From Comamonadaceae bacterium (GTDB lineage: Bacteria > Pseudomonadota > Gammaproteobacteria > Burkholderiales > Burkholderiaceae_C): a DNA stretch of 64,000 bases. The DNA lies in the NCBI GenBank assembly GCA_947478725.1, contig CANJWZ010000014.1, forward strand, positions 29,725 through 93,724, written 5' to 3'. Made by a program: the position numbers and the translations under genes. The notes beneath the pieces are model-generated. The model saw only the letters and a list, made by a program, of their open reading frames with translations, ran no database searches and was not told where the DNA came from. Positions 46,721-56,245 of the stretch are shown piece after piece. The number at the start of each line of letters is the position of its first letter. The first letter of the stretch is position 1.

Positions 46721-47913
46721 CGCGTGGCTCCTTGGGCTGCCAGCTGCCTGGCCAGCCTTTCCAGTGCCGGGTCCTCGTAGCGGCTGCTGCGCAACCAGTC
46801 CAGTGCGACCTGGGCGGTTTTTGCTTGTTTGGCTGCCAGGGCGGCACGCATGAAAACTTCGGCATCTCGCGGTTCTTTTTGGACTTGGTAGTTGGCGCTG
46901 GACAAACTCAGGGCTTTGGCGGTGTTGCCCTCGACGTCGAGCTCAAAACGCGCCGCCTCCTGCTCGTGCAGACGGTCGCCGCGCAAGGCCGCAGCCGCAA
47001 AGCGGTCGCGCAGCTGAGCGGCCCAGTCACTGCTGCGTTTGTCGCCCATTGCCTTGCCAGCCAAGGCCAGGCGAAGCAGCAAAATATCAGAGCGTTCCCA
47101 ATCGGCCAAAAGACGAATGACCTCTCCTGGCCTTTGGCGTGCCAATAAAAAATCTGCATAAGCGCCCAGCAAAAACTGGTCTGTCACACCCAGCTTTAGC
47201 GCGCTTTTGAAGTAGCCCTCAGCCACATCAAAGCGCTCCAGTCGCCATGCCATTTCGGCCAGCCGGGTCGCTTGCCAAAGCTGCAACTCGGGAGCGGCTT
47301 TGGAAGCGGCATTGACAGCAGCCGACAGTTTTTCAAATGTCTTTTCAAGTCGCCCAGTGCTGGCCTCGACATAAGCACTACAGCCTAAGCCCAGCAAGGG
47401 CTCTGCCAAAGGCGCCACGCGCGCGCATTCCTGCGCTGCATCTGTGTAGCGTGCCTGCACCATAAAGATGGCACTTCGCCAGAGCAGTGGCTCAACCGAC
47501 TCGGGATTGAGCTGGCTGGCTTTGGCCAAGTTGGCCAGTGCCGGCTCAAACGAGTGGCTAAATTGCTGGATCATCCCCAGCACCAGCAGGTAGTCGGCCT
47601 GTATGTTGGTCGTTTGACCTGCAGTTTTTGCCAACGGAGCGATAGCCGCTGATGCATAGCCCACATAGCGCGGGTCACCCAATGCCATTGCCATGTCAAA
47701 GTAACGGCGGGCAATTTCTATTCGCAAACCCGAATCATCAGGCCGGGCGGCGAGCTGTTTTCGCAGCGAATCAACACGCCGGATCTCCGGGTTGGCTCGG
47801 CCTGGCAGGCGTTCAACAATTTCGGCATCACTGGCAGGCGTGAAAGGCGCAGCCTGAGCGCAACTCAAAATGAAAAGGAAGCCTGCTAGTGCGGCCAGTT
47901 TTTTTAACAACAT
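46717..47913 (-). CDS. Secreted TPR-like repeat protein
   Basis: A 398-residue protein with a signal peptide (LLKKLAALAGFLFILSCAQA) and helical repeats throughout, of tetratricopeptide type (for example YLLVLGMIQQFSHSFEPALANLAKASQLNP). Function unknown. It is upstream of and overlaps the HupE-like gene, so the pair acts together, possibly as a scaffold and transporter. The start at 47913 is chosen at the signal peptide; longer in-frame starts exist. Confidence 0.74.
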   Translation of the reverse strand: MLLKKLAALAGFLFILSCAQAAPFTPASDAEIVERLPGRANPEIRRVDSLRKQLAARPDDSGLRIEIARRYFDMAMALGDPRYVGYASAAIAPLAKTAGQTTNIQADYLLVLGMIQQFSHSFEPALANLAKASQLNPESVEPLLWRSAIFMVQARYTDAAQECARVAPLAEPLLGLGCSAYVEASTGRLEKTFEKLSAAVNAASKAAPELQLWQATRLAEMAWRLERFDVAEGYFKSALKLGVTDQFLLGAYADFLLARQRPGEVIRLLADWERSDILLLRLALAGKAMGDKRSSDWAAQLRDRFAAAALRGDRLHEQEAARFELDVEGNTAKALSLSSANYQVQKEPRDAEVFMRAALAAKQAKTAQVALDWLRSSRYEDPALERLARQLAAQGATR

Positions 47914-48083
47914 TTGATTTGTAACGAACGAGTGAACAGCTCTTTTAGACCGAAAGCAAGACTTAAACTCAGAGGCTTCACCCCGCTTGCGGCTTGATTG
48001 TAAGAACAACGGCTGTCGTAGATGTGAGTGGGGAAATTTTGTATGGCTTACGGAGATATTGTTCGCTGGGAATTACTCAACAT

Positions 48084-49553
48084 ATGACGTCACACACCTT
48101 TTTATGGCACGACTACGAGACTTTTGGTTTGAACGCCAGACGTGAACGGCCTGCGCAGTTTGCTGGCATCCGTACCGATGCTGACCTCAATGAAATGGGC
48201 GAGCCTGTCATGCTCTACTGCCAGCCTGCCAACGACTACCTGCCCGACGCCGAATCTTGCCTGCTGACCGGTATCACACCCCAACTGTGTCTGGCACGCG
48301 GCGTACCCGAGCATGAGTTTGCTGCAAAAATTGAAGCGCTGCTCGCCCAGCCCGGCACGATTGGTGTCGGCTACAACTCGATCCGGTTTGACGACGAAGT
48401 CACGCGTTACCTCTTTTGGCGCAATTTGATAGACCCTTACGCCCGCGAGTGGCAAAACGAGTGTGGCCGCTGGGACATACAGGATGTGGTGCGTATGGCC
48501 TACGCGCTTCGGCCTGATGGCATCCGGTGGCCGACAAAACCAGATGAACGCAAGCCGAACGAACCATCCGCCGTTCGCCCCAGCTTCAAGCTGGAGGACC
48601 TGGCCAGAGCCAATGGACTGCTGCACGAAGCCGCGCACGACGCGCTGTCTGATGTTCGGGCCACCATCGCGCTGGCACGGCTGATTCGCACTGCACAGCC
48701 CAGGCTGTTTGAGTTTTGCCTGAGCCTGCACAAAAAAGATCGCGTGGCGGCAGAGTTGGGCTTTCCAACCAGTCAGCAACTGGCCCAGCCGTTTTTGCAT
48801 GTGTCCGGCATGTTCCCGCCCGAGCGCGGCTGCCTGGCAGTCATGTGGCCGCTGGCAACACACCCGAGCAACAAAAACGAAGTCCTGGCCTGGGACTTGT
48901 CACATGACCCAAGCGAGCTGCCGGGCCTTGACATCGCCACCCTGCGTCAGCGCCTGTTCAGCAAGTCATCTGACTTGCCTGAAGGCGTGCTGCGCCTGCC
49001 GATCAAGTCGGTGCATTTGAACAAGTCCCCCATGGTAGTGAAAAAGCTCAAAACGTTGACGCACGACATGGCTACCAAGTGGGGCATCGACATGGCCGCT
49101 GCGTTGGCCAACGCCGAGAAAGCCCGTGCTTTGCCCGACATGAGCGCGATCTGGCCAGAGCTTTTCAATCGACCCAAAGCAGATACCCCCGACGTTGACG
49201 AAGACCTGTATGGCGGCTTTGTTGGCCATGCAGACCGCCGCCGCCTGAACCAGCTTCGTGAGTTGTCGCCCGCCGAGCTGGCGGTCAGCCGTGTGGGGTT
49301 TGACGACGATCGGCTGGCCGAGCTGGTGTTTCGTTACCGTGCCCGCAATTTTCCAGAAACCCTCACGCCGCAGGAGCAGCAGCGCTGGGACGAACACCGC
49401 GCCGCAAGGTTGCTCGAAGGTGAGGGCGGTGCACGCAATGTGGATGCCTATTTTGCGCAGATCGACACGCTGTCTGAAACGGCTGACGAGCGGGCTGAAG
49501 AAATTCTGGGCGCGCTGTATGACTATGCCGAAGTGGTCGCGCCGGAGCAATAA
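48084..49553 (+). CDS. sbcB: Exodeoxyribonuclease I
   Basis: A 489-residue 3'-5' single-strand exonuclease. DEDDh family: FLWHDYETFGLNARRERPAQ at the N-terminus, GVGYNSIRFDDEVTRYLFWR and HDALSDVRATIALARLI; exonuclease C-terminal domain from about 200. Start at ATG 48084; an earlier GTG/ATG at 47994 adds 30 non-conserved residues. Divergent from the TPR-like gene. Confidence 0.94.
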   Translation: MTSHTFLWHDYETFGLNARRERPAQFAGIRTDADLNEMGEPVMLYCQPANDYLPDAESCLLTGITPQLCLARGVPEHEFAAKIEALLAQPGTIGVGYNSIRFDDEVTRYLFWRNLIDPYAREWQNECGRWDIQDVVRMAYALRPDGIRWPTKPDERKPNEPSAVRPSFKLEDLARANGLLHEAAHDALSDVRATIALARLIRTAQPRLFEFCLSLHKKDRVAAELGFPTSQQLAQPFLHVSGMFPPERGCLAVMWPLATHPSNKNEVLAWDLSHDPSELPGLDIATLRQRLFSKSSDLPEGVLRLPIKSVHLNKSPMVVKKLKTLTHDMATKWGIDMAAALANAEKARALPDMSAIWPELFNRPKADTPDVDEDLYGGFVGHADRRRLNQLRELSPAELAVSRVGFDDDRLAELVFRYRARNFPETLTPQEQQRWDEHRAARLLEGEGGARNVDAYFAQIDTLSETADERAEEILGALYDYAEVVAPEQ

Positions 49554-49557
49554 GCCA

Positions 49558-49597
49558 TAAAAAAGCGCCTGCCCTTCAACAGGGACAGACGCTTTTC
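49558..49597. terminator. Terminator shared by sbcB and rpoD
   Basis: AAAAGCG...CCC-TTCAACA-GGG...CGCTTTT between the two convergent genes; imperfect inner pairing. Confidence 0.72.
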
Positions 49598-49611
49598 TGG
49601 GGTCTTGACGC

Positions 49612-52116
49612 TTACAGCGTATCGATAAAGCTGCGCAGCTTGTCTGACCGTGAAGGGTGCTTGAGCTTGCGCAAAGCCTTGGCTTCTATCTGGCGAATTC
49701 GTTCGCGCGTCACGTCAAACTGTTTGCCCACTTCTTCCAGGGTGTGGTCGGTAGACATTTCAATACCAAAGCGCATCCGCAGCACTTTGGCTTCGCGCGG
49801 GGTCAGGCTGTCCAGGATGTCTTTGACCACATCGCGCAGGCCAGCTTGCATCGCAGCCTCCAGCGGTGCGGTGTTGGCGCCGTCTTCAATGAAGTCGCCC
49901 AGGTGTGAATCGTCATCATCACCAATCGGCGTTTCCATCGAAATCGGCTCTTTCGCGATCTTCATGATCTTGCGAATTTTGTCTTCCGGGATCTCCATCT
50001 TCTCGGCCAGCACGCTGGCATCCGGCTCAAAGCCGAACTCCTGCAGGTGCTGACGGCTCAGGCGGTTCATCTTGTTGATGGTTTCAATCATGTGCACCGG
50101 GATGCGGATGGTGCGCGCCTGGTCTGCAATGCTGCGGGTGATCGCCTGGCGAATCCACCACGTCGCATAGGTCGAGAACTTGTAGCCCCGGCGGTATTCA
50201 AACTTGTCTACGGCTTTCATCAGGCCGATGTTGCCTTCCTGAATCAAATCAAGGAATTGCAAGCCGCGGTTGGTGTACTTTTTGGCAATCGAAATGACCA
50301 GGCGCAAGTTGGCCTCAATCATTTCTTTCTTGGCATCGCGCGAGTTGGTCTCGCCTTCGTTCATGCGCTTGTTGATGTCTTTGAGGTGCAGCAGTGGCAC
50401 CACCACACGGGCCTGCAACTCGCCCAGTTTGGTTTGTAGTTCCTGAATCGGCGGAATGTTACGCGCCATCACCACAGACCACGGCTTGCCAGCAGCAACC
50501 TGCTTTTCAACCCATTTCAGGTTCAGCAGATTGGGTGGAAAGTCCTTGATGAAAGTCTCTTGCGGCATGCCGCATTTTTCAACAATGATCTTGCGCAGCT
50601 CACGCTCTTTTTTGCGCACGTCGAGCACCTGGCCGCGCAGCAGGTCGCACAGTTTTTCAATCGTCTTGGCGGTAAAACGCACGGTCATCAGCTCTTCGCT
50701 GAGGGACTTTTGCGCCTTCATGTAGGTTGGCGTGCCGTAGCCTTCCTTGTCGTAGGTTTTGTGCACCTTCTCAAAGTGGATGGCAATTTTGTCAAAGCGG
50801 CTCAGCGCTTCTATTTTCAGCTCTTCCAGCTTTTTGGTCAGTGCTTTGGAGCCGCCCTTGCCGTCGTCATCGTCTTCTTCGTCAAACTCGTCGAAGTCTT
50901 CTTCGGCCACATAGTCGTCGGCCTCGTCGGCAACGGTAAAGCCGTCCACCACGGTAGAAATCACCACCTTGCCCTCGCGAATTTCTTCGCCCAGGCGCAA
51001 AATTTCTGCAATCGTGGCAGGGGACTCAGAGATGGCTTCCATCATCTTCATCAAGCCGCCTTCGATGCGCTTGGCAATTTCAATTTCGCCTTCGCGTGTC
51101 AGCAGCTCAACCGTGCCCATCTCGCGCATGTACATGCGCACCGGGTCCGTCGTGCGACCAAACTCGCTGTCGACTGTGGACAGCGCAGCTTCGGCAGCTT
51201 CTTCGGCTTCTTCTTCGGTTGAGCCTGCAGGCGCGTTGCTGGTGATCAGCAACGACTCTGCATCGGGCGTTTGCTCATACACCGCAACGCCGAGGTCGTT
51301 CAGCGTCAGAATCACAGCTTCGAGCGTTTCAGCGTCGATCAGTTTGTCGGGCAGGTGGTCAGATATTTCGCCGTGAGTCAGGTAGCCACGCGTTTTGCCC
51401 AGCTTGATCAGCGCTTTCAGGCGCATGCGGCGTTTGAGAATATCTTCTTCGCTCAGGACAGTTTCGTCCAGGCCAAACTCTTTCATCAAGGCACGTTCCT
51501 TGGCCTTGCTGATCTTCATCCGCAGGGGCTTGACCTTTTCGGTCGCGTCAGCCACCGGTGCTTCGTCAAATTCAGCCACAACGTCAGACAGGTCTTCGTC
51601 GCTATCGCCTTTGGATTTAGGGCCGCGTTTAGCACCCGGTTTCTCGCCTGGTTTGCCGACCTCCACCGCTTTCGCCGGACGGCCGGGCTTCTTCTTCACA
51701 ACAACTTCAGCGGTGGCGGCAACTGGCTTGGCAGCCAGGGGCTTGGAGTCAACAATTTTCTTGGTGGGCACTAGGGGAGCTTTCTTCGGGAGCGGAGCGG
51801 AGGGACTGGATTTGGCAGCTTTTGCTGGCGTTGCGGCTTTGATGGGCTTAGCAGCTGTTTTGGCAACTGCTTTAGAGCTTATGGCTTTTTTGGTTTTATC
51901 AACCTTGACCGGCTTTGTGACAGCCTTTGTTGCAGGCTTTGTTGCGGGCTTTGTTGCCGCTTTCTTGACGGGTTTTGCCACTGCTTTTGTAACTGCCTTT
52001 ACGACCTGCTTTACAACCGGTTTCACACCTGATTTCACAGCCGGTTTTGCGGCCGGTTTCACAGCCGGTTTGACGGCTTGTTTTGCGACAGGTTTTTTGG
52101 ATGTTTTCGAAGGCAT
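49612..52116 (-). CDS. rpoD: Primary sigma factor RpoD (sigma-70)
   Basis: An 834-residue housekeeping sigma. Region 1.1 ([20 protein letters not shown]), an acidic non-conserved insert, regions 2 ([20 protein letters not shown]) and 4 ([40 protein letters not shown]) are clear. The first 110 or so residues are an unusually long Lys/Ala/Val/Pro-rich repetitive tail ([15 protein letters not shown] pattern), which makes the protein longer than the 613-residue E. coli one. It is downstream of dnaG as in the classic macromolecular-synthesis operon, but 331 bp apart. Confidence 0.95.
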   Translation of the reverse strand: MPSKTSKKPVAKQAVKPAVKPAAKPAVKSGVKPVVKQVVKAVTKAVAKPVKKAATKPATKPATKAVTKPVKVDKTKKAISSKAVAKTAAKPIKAATPAKAAKSSPSAPLPKKAPLVPTKKIVDSKPLAAKPVAATAEVVVKKKPGRPAKAVEVGKPGEKPGAKRGPKSKGDSDEDLSDVVAEFDEAPVADATEKVKPLRMKISKAKERALMKEFGLDETVLSEEDILKRRMRLKALIKLGKTRGYLTHGEISDHLPDKLIDAETLEAVILTLNDLGVAVYEQTPDAESLLITSNAPAGSTEEEAEEAAEAALSTVDSEFGRTTDPVRMYMREMGTVELLTREGEIEIAKRIEGGLMKMMEAISESPATIAEILRLGEEIREGKVVISTVVDGFTVADEADDYVAEEDFDEFDEEDDDDGKGGSKALTKKLEELKIEALSRFDKIAIHFEKVHKTYDKEGYGTPTYMKAQKSLSEELMTVRFTAKTIEKLCDLLRGQVLDVRKKERELRKIIVEKCGMPQETFIKDFPPNLLNLKWVEKQVAAGKPWSVVMARNIPPIQELQTKLGELQARVVVPLLHLKDINKRMNEGETNSRDAKKEMIEANLRLVISIAKKYTNRGLQFLDLIQEGNIGLMKAVDKFEYRRGYKFSTYATWWIRQAITRSIADQARTIRIPVHMIETINKMNRLSRQHLQEFGFEPDASVLAEKMEIPEDKIRKIMKIAKEPISMETPIGDDDDSHLGDFIEDGANTAPLEAAMQAGLRDVVKDILDSLTPREAKVLRMRFGIEMSTDHTLEEVGKQFDVTRERIRQIEAKALRKLKHPSRSDKLRSFIDTL

Positions 52117-52447
52117 AGCGGGTCTCCGGTTGACAAAATGAATCCACAAAAGCAGTGACAAACAACGCGCCAGCCAAAAGCTGACACGCAACACATGGGG
52201 GCGTTAAAAATAACAAGACATGAATAAAAGGAACGCGGGCCAGAAAGATATTTGGCCAAACACAAACTGTAGGGGCGAACATTTGGTGTGCAGTCCTTGC
52301 GGAGCGGTGGCCAGCTCTTTTTTTGTAGAGCATTTCCGCTGTGCGGAAGGCCGATGCCGGAGGTGCTGCTGTCGCGTTTGCGCTGTCGAAAGGTGGATTG
52401 TACCCTATTGCCTGTTTTTTAGGCGCGCCAAACTGACTTTTTAAGAC
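52117..52447. other. Intergenic region dnaG-rpoD
   Basis: 331 bp without a gene. A minus-strand TACAAT (-10-like, 52397-52402) lies in it without a convincing -35; an rpoD promoter here is plausible. No terminator for dnaG is evident. Confidence 0.5.
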
Positions 52448-54400
52448 TTATTTTTGCAGCCTGTTGGCGAGTTCTTTGTAGCGCTGCATGGCCAGCGGGT
52501 CAGTGGCGGCACGTCCAGCGAGCTCCTGCATTTCCTGCTGCCGCCTGATTTTGACGAGCTGGTCGATGATGCTTCGCACCTCACTGAAGTCACCTTCAAT
52601 GCCCTCAGGGATTTGCGAGATCTGGGCAATCGCATGGGCTTCGTGTGCATGGCCGCGCAAACCCTCGCGCAGGGCTGCCCAAGGCTGGGGGCCGTGGTCA
52701 TGGAGTTGGCTTTCAGCCCAGGCGAACAGGGGGCCATGCGGGGCGGGCAGGGCGCACAGCAGGTGGTGCTCGTCGCTATCGAGCAAGTCCCAGCTTTGCG
52801 GCTCGGTCAGTAAAAACCGCAACACGCGGTCTTCCCGGCTGGCGGGCTGCAGGCGGCCTGCCAGCCGGCGAGTGGTTTTGACGGTGGCTGCAACGGGTGC
52901 CGAAAAATGCGGCTCCGAGCTTGCGTAATCTACCTCGTCGCTGCCGGGGTAGCCCGCATCATCAGGGTAGCCTGAAAACGCGTCTTCGCCGCTGTTTGGG
53001 GCCGGTTTTAGCGATGATTTAGGGCTACCAGTCAATGAATCCTTGCGCGGGTAGCTACTCTTTTTGTAGCTGCCAGCCTTGCTTGCAGGTTGCCACAGCT
53101 CCAGCAAGTCGCGTACATCAATCAGTACCTTGTCGGCAATCTCGGCCAGCAGTTGGCGCTTGAGCGCGCCGTCGGGCAGCAGTGTCCATAGCGGCCTGGC
53201 GTTACTGGCCATGTGGGCGCGGCCTTCGGCGGTGTCCAGGTCGCAATCTTCGGCGGCGGCTTGCAGCATGAACTTACTCAGGGGCAGCGCCTTGGCCACC
53301 ATCTCGGCAAAGCCGTCTTTGCCGTGCTCACGAATGTAGCTGTCGGGGTCATGCTCGGCGGGCAAAAATAAAAACTTGACGGTCCGCACATCAGTCGCAA
53401 AGGGCAGGGCAGCATCGAGCGCCTTTCGCGCCGCACGGCGGCCCGCGCCGTCACCGTCAAAGCTGAACACAACCGATTCGGTAAAGCGAAACAGCTTTTG
53501 CACATGCTCCGCTGTGCAGGCCGTGCCCAGAGTGGCCACGGCGTTGGCAAAGCCCATCTGCGCCAGCGCCACCACGTCCATATAACCTTCGGTCACCAGC
53601 GCGTAGCCGTGCTCACGCAGGGCGGTGCGTGCTTCAAACAGGCCGTACAGCTCGCGCCCCTTGCTGAAAACGGGTGTCTCGGGCGAATTTAAATACTTGG
53701 GCTTTTCGTCAGACAGGACCCGCCCGCCAAAGCCAATGCATTCGCCCTTGACGTTGCGGATGGGGAACATCACCCGGTCCCTGAAGCGGTCGTACCGTTT
53801 GGCCTCAACAGCGGCGTTTTCTTCGCCAGGTTCACCCGTGATGACCAAACCGCTTTCCACCAGCAGCGGATCGTTGTAGTCAGGAAAGACGCTGGCCAGG
53901 CTGCGCCAGCCTTCTGGCGCATAGCCCAGGCCAAAAGTTTTGGCAATTTCGCCCGACAGACCGCGCCCTTTAAAGTAGTCAATCGCCTTGGGTGAGTTGC
54001 GCAGGGCCTTGATGTAGGCCAGGCCGGCTTTTTCAAGCACGCTGGTCAAGGTGGCCTGCTGCTGGCGCATTTGCGCGGCTTTGGCCCGGTCTTGGGCGGA
54101 AACATCGTCTTCAGGCACCTGCAGGCCGTATTGCTGGGCCAGGTCCTTCACGGCTTCAATAAACGTCATGCCGCCGTGGTCCATCAAAAAGCCGATGGCA
54201 TTGCCGTTTTTGCCGCAGCCAAAGCAGTGGTAAAACTGCTTGGCGGGGCTGACACTGAACGATGGCGATTTTTCGCCATGAAAAGGACACAGACCCATGA
54301 AGTTCGCACCGCCCTTTTTCAGCTGCACATAGCGACCCACAATGTCGACCACGTCGGCGCGTGCCAGCAGTTCTTGAATAAAGGATTGTGGAATCGCCAT
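52448..54400 (-). CDS. dnaG: DNA primase
   Basis: A 650-residue primase. CHC2 zinc ribbon: Cys38, His41, Cys59, Cys62; TOPRIM core with VTEGYMDVVALAQMGFANAV and FSFDGDGAGRRAARKAL; helicase-binding C-terminus. Between TOPRIM core and C-terminal domain there is a linker (about 438-500) rich in Ser/Pro/Gly/Asp; its first part, AGSYKKSSYPRKDSL and on, is encoded by an interspersed hairpin repeat. rpsU, the usual first gene of this operon, is missing upstream. Confidence 0.95.
   Translation of the reverse strand: MAIPQSFIQELLARADVVDIVGRYVQLKKGGANFMGLCPFHGEKSPSFSVSPAKQFYHCFGCGKNGNAIGFLMDHGGMTFIEAVKDLAQQYGLQVPEDDVSAQDRAKAAQMRQQQATLTSVLEKAGLAYIKALRNSPKAIDYFKGRGLSGEIAKTFGLGYAPEGWRSLASVFPDYNDPLLVESGLVITGEPGEENAAVEAKRYDRFRDRVMFPIRNVKGECIGFGGRVLSDEKPKYLNSPETPVFSKGRELYGLFEARTALREHGYALVTEGYMDVVALAQMGFANAVATLGTACTAEHVQKLFRFTESVVFSFDGDGAGRRAARKALDAALPFATDVRTVKFLFLPAEHDPDSYIREHGKDGFAEMVAKALPLSKFMLQAAAEDCDLDTAEGRAHMASNARPLWTLLPDGALKRQLLAEIADKVLIDVRDLLELWQPASKAGSYKKSSYPRKDSLTGSPKSSLKPAPNSGEDAFSGYPDDAGYPGSDEVDYASSEPHFSAPVAATVKTTRRLAGRLQPASREDRVLRFLLTEPQSWDLLDSDEHHLLCALPAPHGPLFAWAESQLHDHGPQPWAALREGLRGHAHEAHAIAQISQIPEGIEGDFSEVRSIIDQLVKIRRQQEMQELAGRAATDPLAMQRYKELANRLQK
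53009..53070 (-). repeat. Interspersed hairpin repeat inside dnaG
   Basis: On the minus strand, GCTAC-AAAAAGA-GTAGC is followed directly by a second arm closing with GGTAGC and by CCCTAAATCATCGC. The dnaG frame is open across it, in the variable linker (about residues 444-464). Confidence 0.75.
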
Positions 54401-54474
54401 AACGCTATTTTGACCTGTCGGGTAGCTTGTGGTCCAGGCTAAGAAAAGCCCAGTGAAAACCTAAAAAAAACCCG

Positions 54475-54512
54475 AAAAAAAACCCGCACGTGGCGGGCTT
54501 TTTAAAAAACAT
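54475..54512. terminator. Terminator downstream of the 21-codon ORF
   Basis: A-rich flank, GCCCGCC-ACGT-GCGGGT (minus strand) and T-run; it separates dnaG from the small gene and works in both directions. Confidence 0.78.
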
Positions 54513-54521
54513 CGCAGCAAT

Positions 54522-54587
54522 TCATTTTGCGGGTGCTTTTTTCGATGCTTTTTTGCTTTTCTTTGGTTTGGCCGTGGCGTTGTTCAT
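54522..54587 (-). CDS. Possible micro-ORF, Lys/Ala-rich basic peptide
   Basis: An ATG-started 21-codon frame, MNNATAKPKKSKKAS followed by KKAPAK, with nine lysines and no acidic residue. A terminator follows 10 bp after its stop. The upstream GTGAGA is only a weak ribosome-binding site. It sits in the dnaG-ABC transporter gap where rpsU would be expected, but does not resemble S21. Could be a real short basic peptide or chance; the terminator favours a transcript. Confidence 0.45.
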   Translation of the reverse strand: MNNATAKPKKSKKASKKAPAK

Positions 54588-54757
54588 GGTGTCTCACTTA
54601 AGTTAGGGGGCGAATTGCAACAACCAAGGGCTGCTGCACACTCTTGTTACGCTATGGAACTGCTTCCAAGCTTGGCAAATGTATTTTAAACGGCATTTCG
54701 ATGCGCATGGCTGACATCATTTGCTGAATTTTGTTATTTAACAACCCTCGTTGATTG

Positions 54758-56215
54758 ATGAATGCTGAACCGTTAAAACCTGGCCGATCCCCTTATCGCA
54801 GGACCTACCAAAACTGGGATTTTGTCGAGTTTCTGCTTTGCCGCCCGTTTTACATCATGTTGTTCTTTTTGCTGGTCGAGGCTGCTCTGGCCGCTGCCAC
54901 GACCGCGCTCATCATCAAGGCCGGGCATGATGTGGCAAACCAAGAGTTTTTGATTTCAGACTTTGTCTGGATTGTGCTGGCCCAGTCGGCATCGTACGTG
55001 GTGGGCGCGACCAGCTGGGTGTTTGCCGAGCGGGCCGGCTTTGGCGCTTATGGCCGCTACATGTTGCGTTTTGCACGTGACAACCGCAGCCAGCCAGAGC
55101 TGCTGGGCGACCAGGCCCAGCGTGAGAACACCGAACCGTTTTTAACCAACGAAACTTTTCAGATATTTTTTGAACTTGTCTACGAGCTGGAGGCTGATTT
55201 AAAGCTCTTGTTTGGCCTGATTTTCAATGCCATCGTGCTCGGTTTTGCGATTGATGCCGGGCTACCAGGCGTGTACGCATTTGTGTTCGTGTTGCTGCTG
55301 GGCCTGCAGTACGTGGTGCGCCGGCCGGTGGCTGCTGCCTATCTGGCGCAGCAGGCCACCACTAATCGCATGACGGCCCACACCTACACCGCTTGGGACA
55401 ACATCACAGCCGGCAACCGCTACAACTACCGACTGTGGCATGCGGGCTTCAAGCAGAGGCTACGCGATGCACTGCGGGCGCAAATCAGGGCGATTTTGGC
55501 GCGGGAAGGCATTGCCACGGTCAGTGGCATTTTTGCGCTGGTGGTGGTCTTCAGTTACCTGGCCTGGGTAGCCGGGCGCAACGTGACGGATACCGGCCTG
55601 CTGATTGCCCTGGCCGCCACGCTGCCCCGGCAGATTGATTTGTCCTACAACGTGCACGGCCTGGCCAGCGGCTGGAACGACCTGCTGGCTGTGTGGACGC
55701 GCATGACAGGTGCCTGTGCCGCCATGCGCCCAGAGCCCCCTGCCAACTTTGACCAGCGCATTCAGTTTGATGGCGTGGCCCTGTCGGATGGTCAGGAGAC
55801 GGTGGCGTGCGCCAGTGTTGACGATGTGCTGGCCCGCATAAGCGCCCACCCGCATGGCCGCCTGCTGGTGCGCGGCAGCAATGGCTCGGGCAAGTCAACC
55901 CTGCTGGTGGCGCTCAAAGCGCAGCTGGGCTCGGCTGCCTACTACTGGCCAGCCAGTGATAAATTGGCGTTTGCGTTTTTGGGCAATGTAGCTGCTGACG
56001 ATGATGGCAAACCTGTTGCAAGTGGCTTTTCATCCGGGGAGAGGCAGCTTAAAAGCCTGCAGGAAATCGTCAACCGCACCCATGCAGCGGTGTACTTGCT
56101 CGACGAATGGGACGCCAACCTGGACGCCAAAAACCGCACCAGGGCGGAGAGCCTGGTGGCCCAACTGGCAGCCCGCGCCTTGGTGGTCGAAATATCGCAC
56201 CGCGACCGGGTGTAA
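54758..56215 (+). CDS. Divergent ABC transporter half-protein with compact ATPase domain
   Basis: A 485-residue fused protein. Residues 1-330 contain about six hydrophobic segments (for example LFFLLVEAALAAATTALIIK); the ATPase has Walker A GSNGSGKST at 373-381, signature FSSGERQ and Walker B with D-loop AAVYLLDEWDANLDAKN. The ATPase region is only about 150 residues against about 230 normally: the Walker A to signature distance is about 50 residues, so the helical subdomain and Q-loop appear missing or reduced. Peptide or antibiotic export would be my guess. Divergent from the micro-ORF. Confidence 0.75.
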   Translation: MNAEPLKPGRSPYRRTYQNWDFVEFLLCRPFYIMLFFLLVEAALAAATTALIIKAGHDVANQEFLISDFVWIVLAQSASYVVGATSWVFAERAGFGAYGRYMLRFARDNRSQPELLGDQAQRENTEPFLTNETFQIFFELVYELEADLKLLFGLIFNAIVLGFAIDAGLPGVYAFVFVLLLGLQYVVRRPVAAAYLAQQATTNRMTAHTYTAWDNITAGNRYNYRLWHAGFKQRLRDALRAQIRAILAREGIATVSGIFALVVVFSYLAWVAGRNVTDTGLLIALAATLPRQIDLSYNVHGLASGWNDLLAVWTRMTGACAAMRPEPPANFDQRIQFDGVALSDGQETVACASVDDVLARISAHPHGRLLVRGSNGSGKSTLLVALKAQLGSAAYYWPASDKLAFAFLGNVAADDDGKPVASGFSSGERQLKSLQEIVNRTHAAVYLLDEWDANLDAKNRTRAESLVAQLAARALVVEISHRDRV

Positions 56216-56245
56216 GCTGAACTGACATCAAACGAAAGAGACAAC

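Noticed and set aside
51870..51925. Possible repeat copy in the Lys/Ala tail of rpoD
   Set aside because: The similarity is explained by the repetitive codons of the tail; no paired stems.
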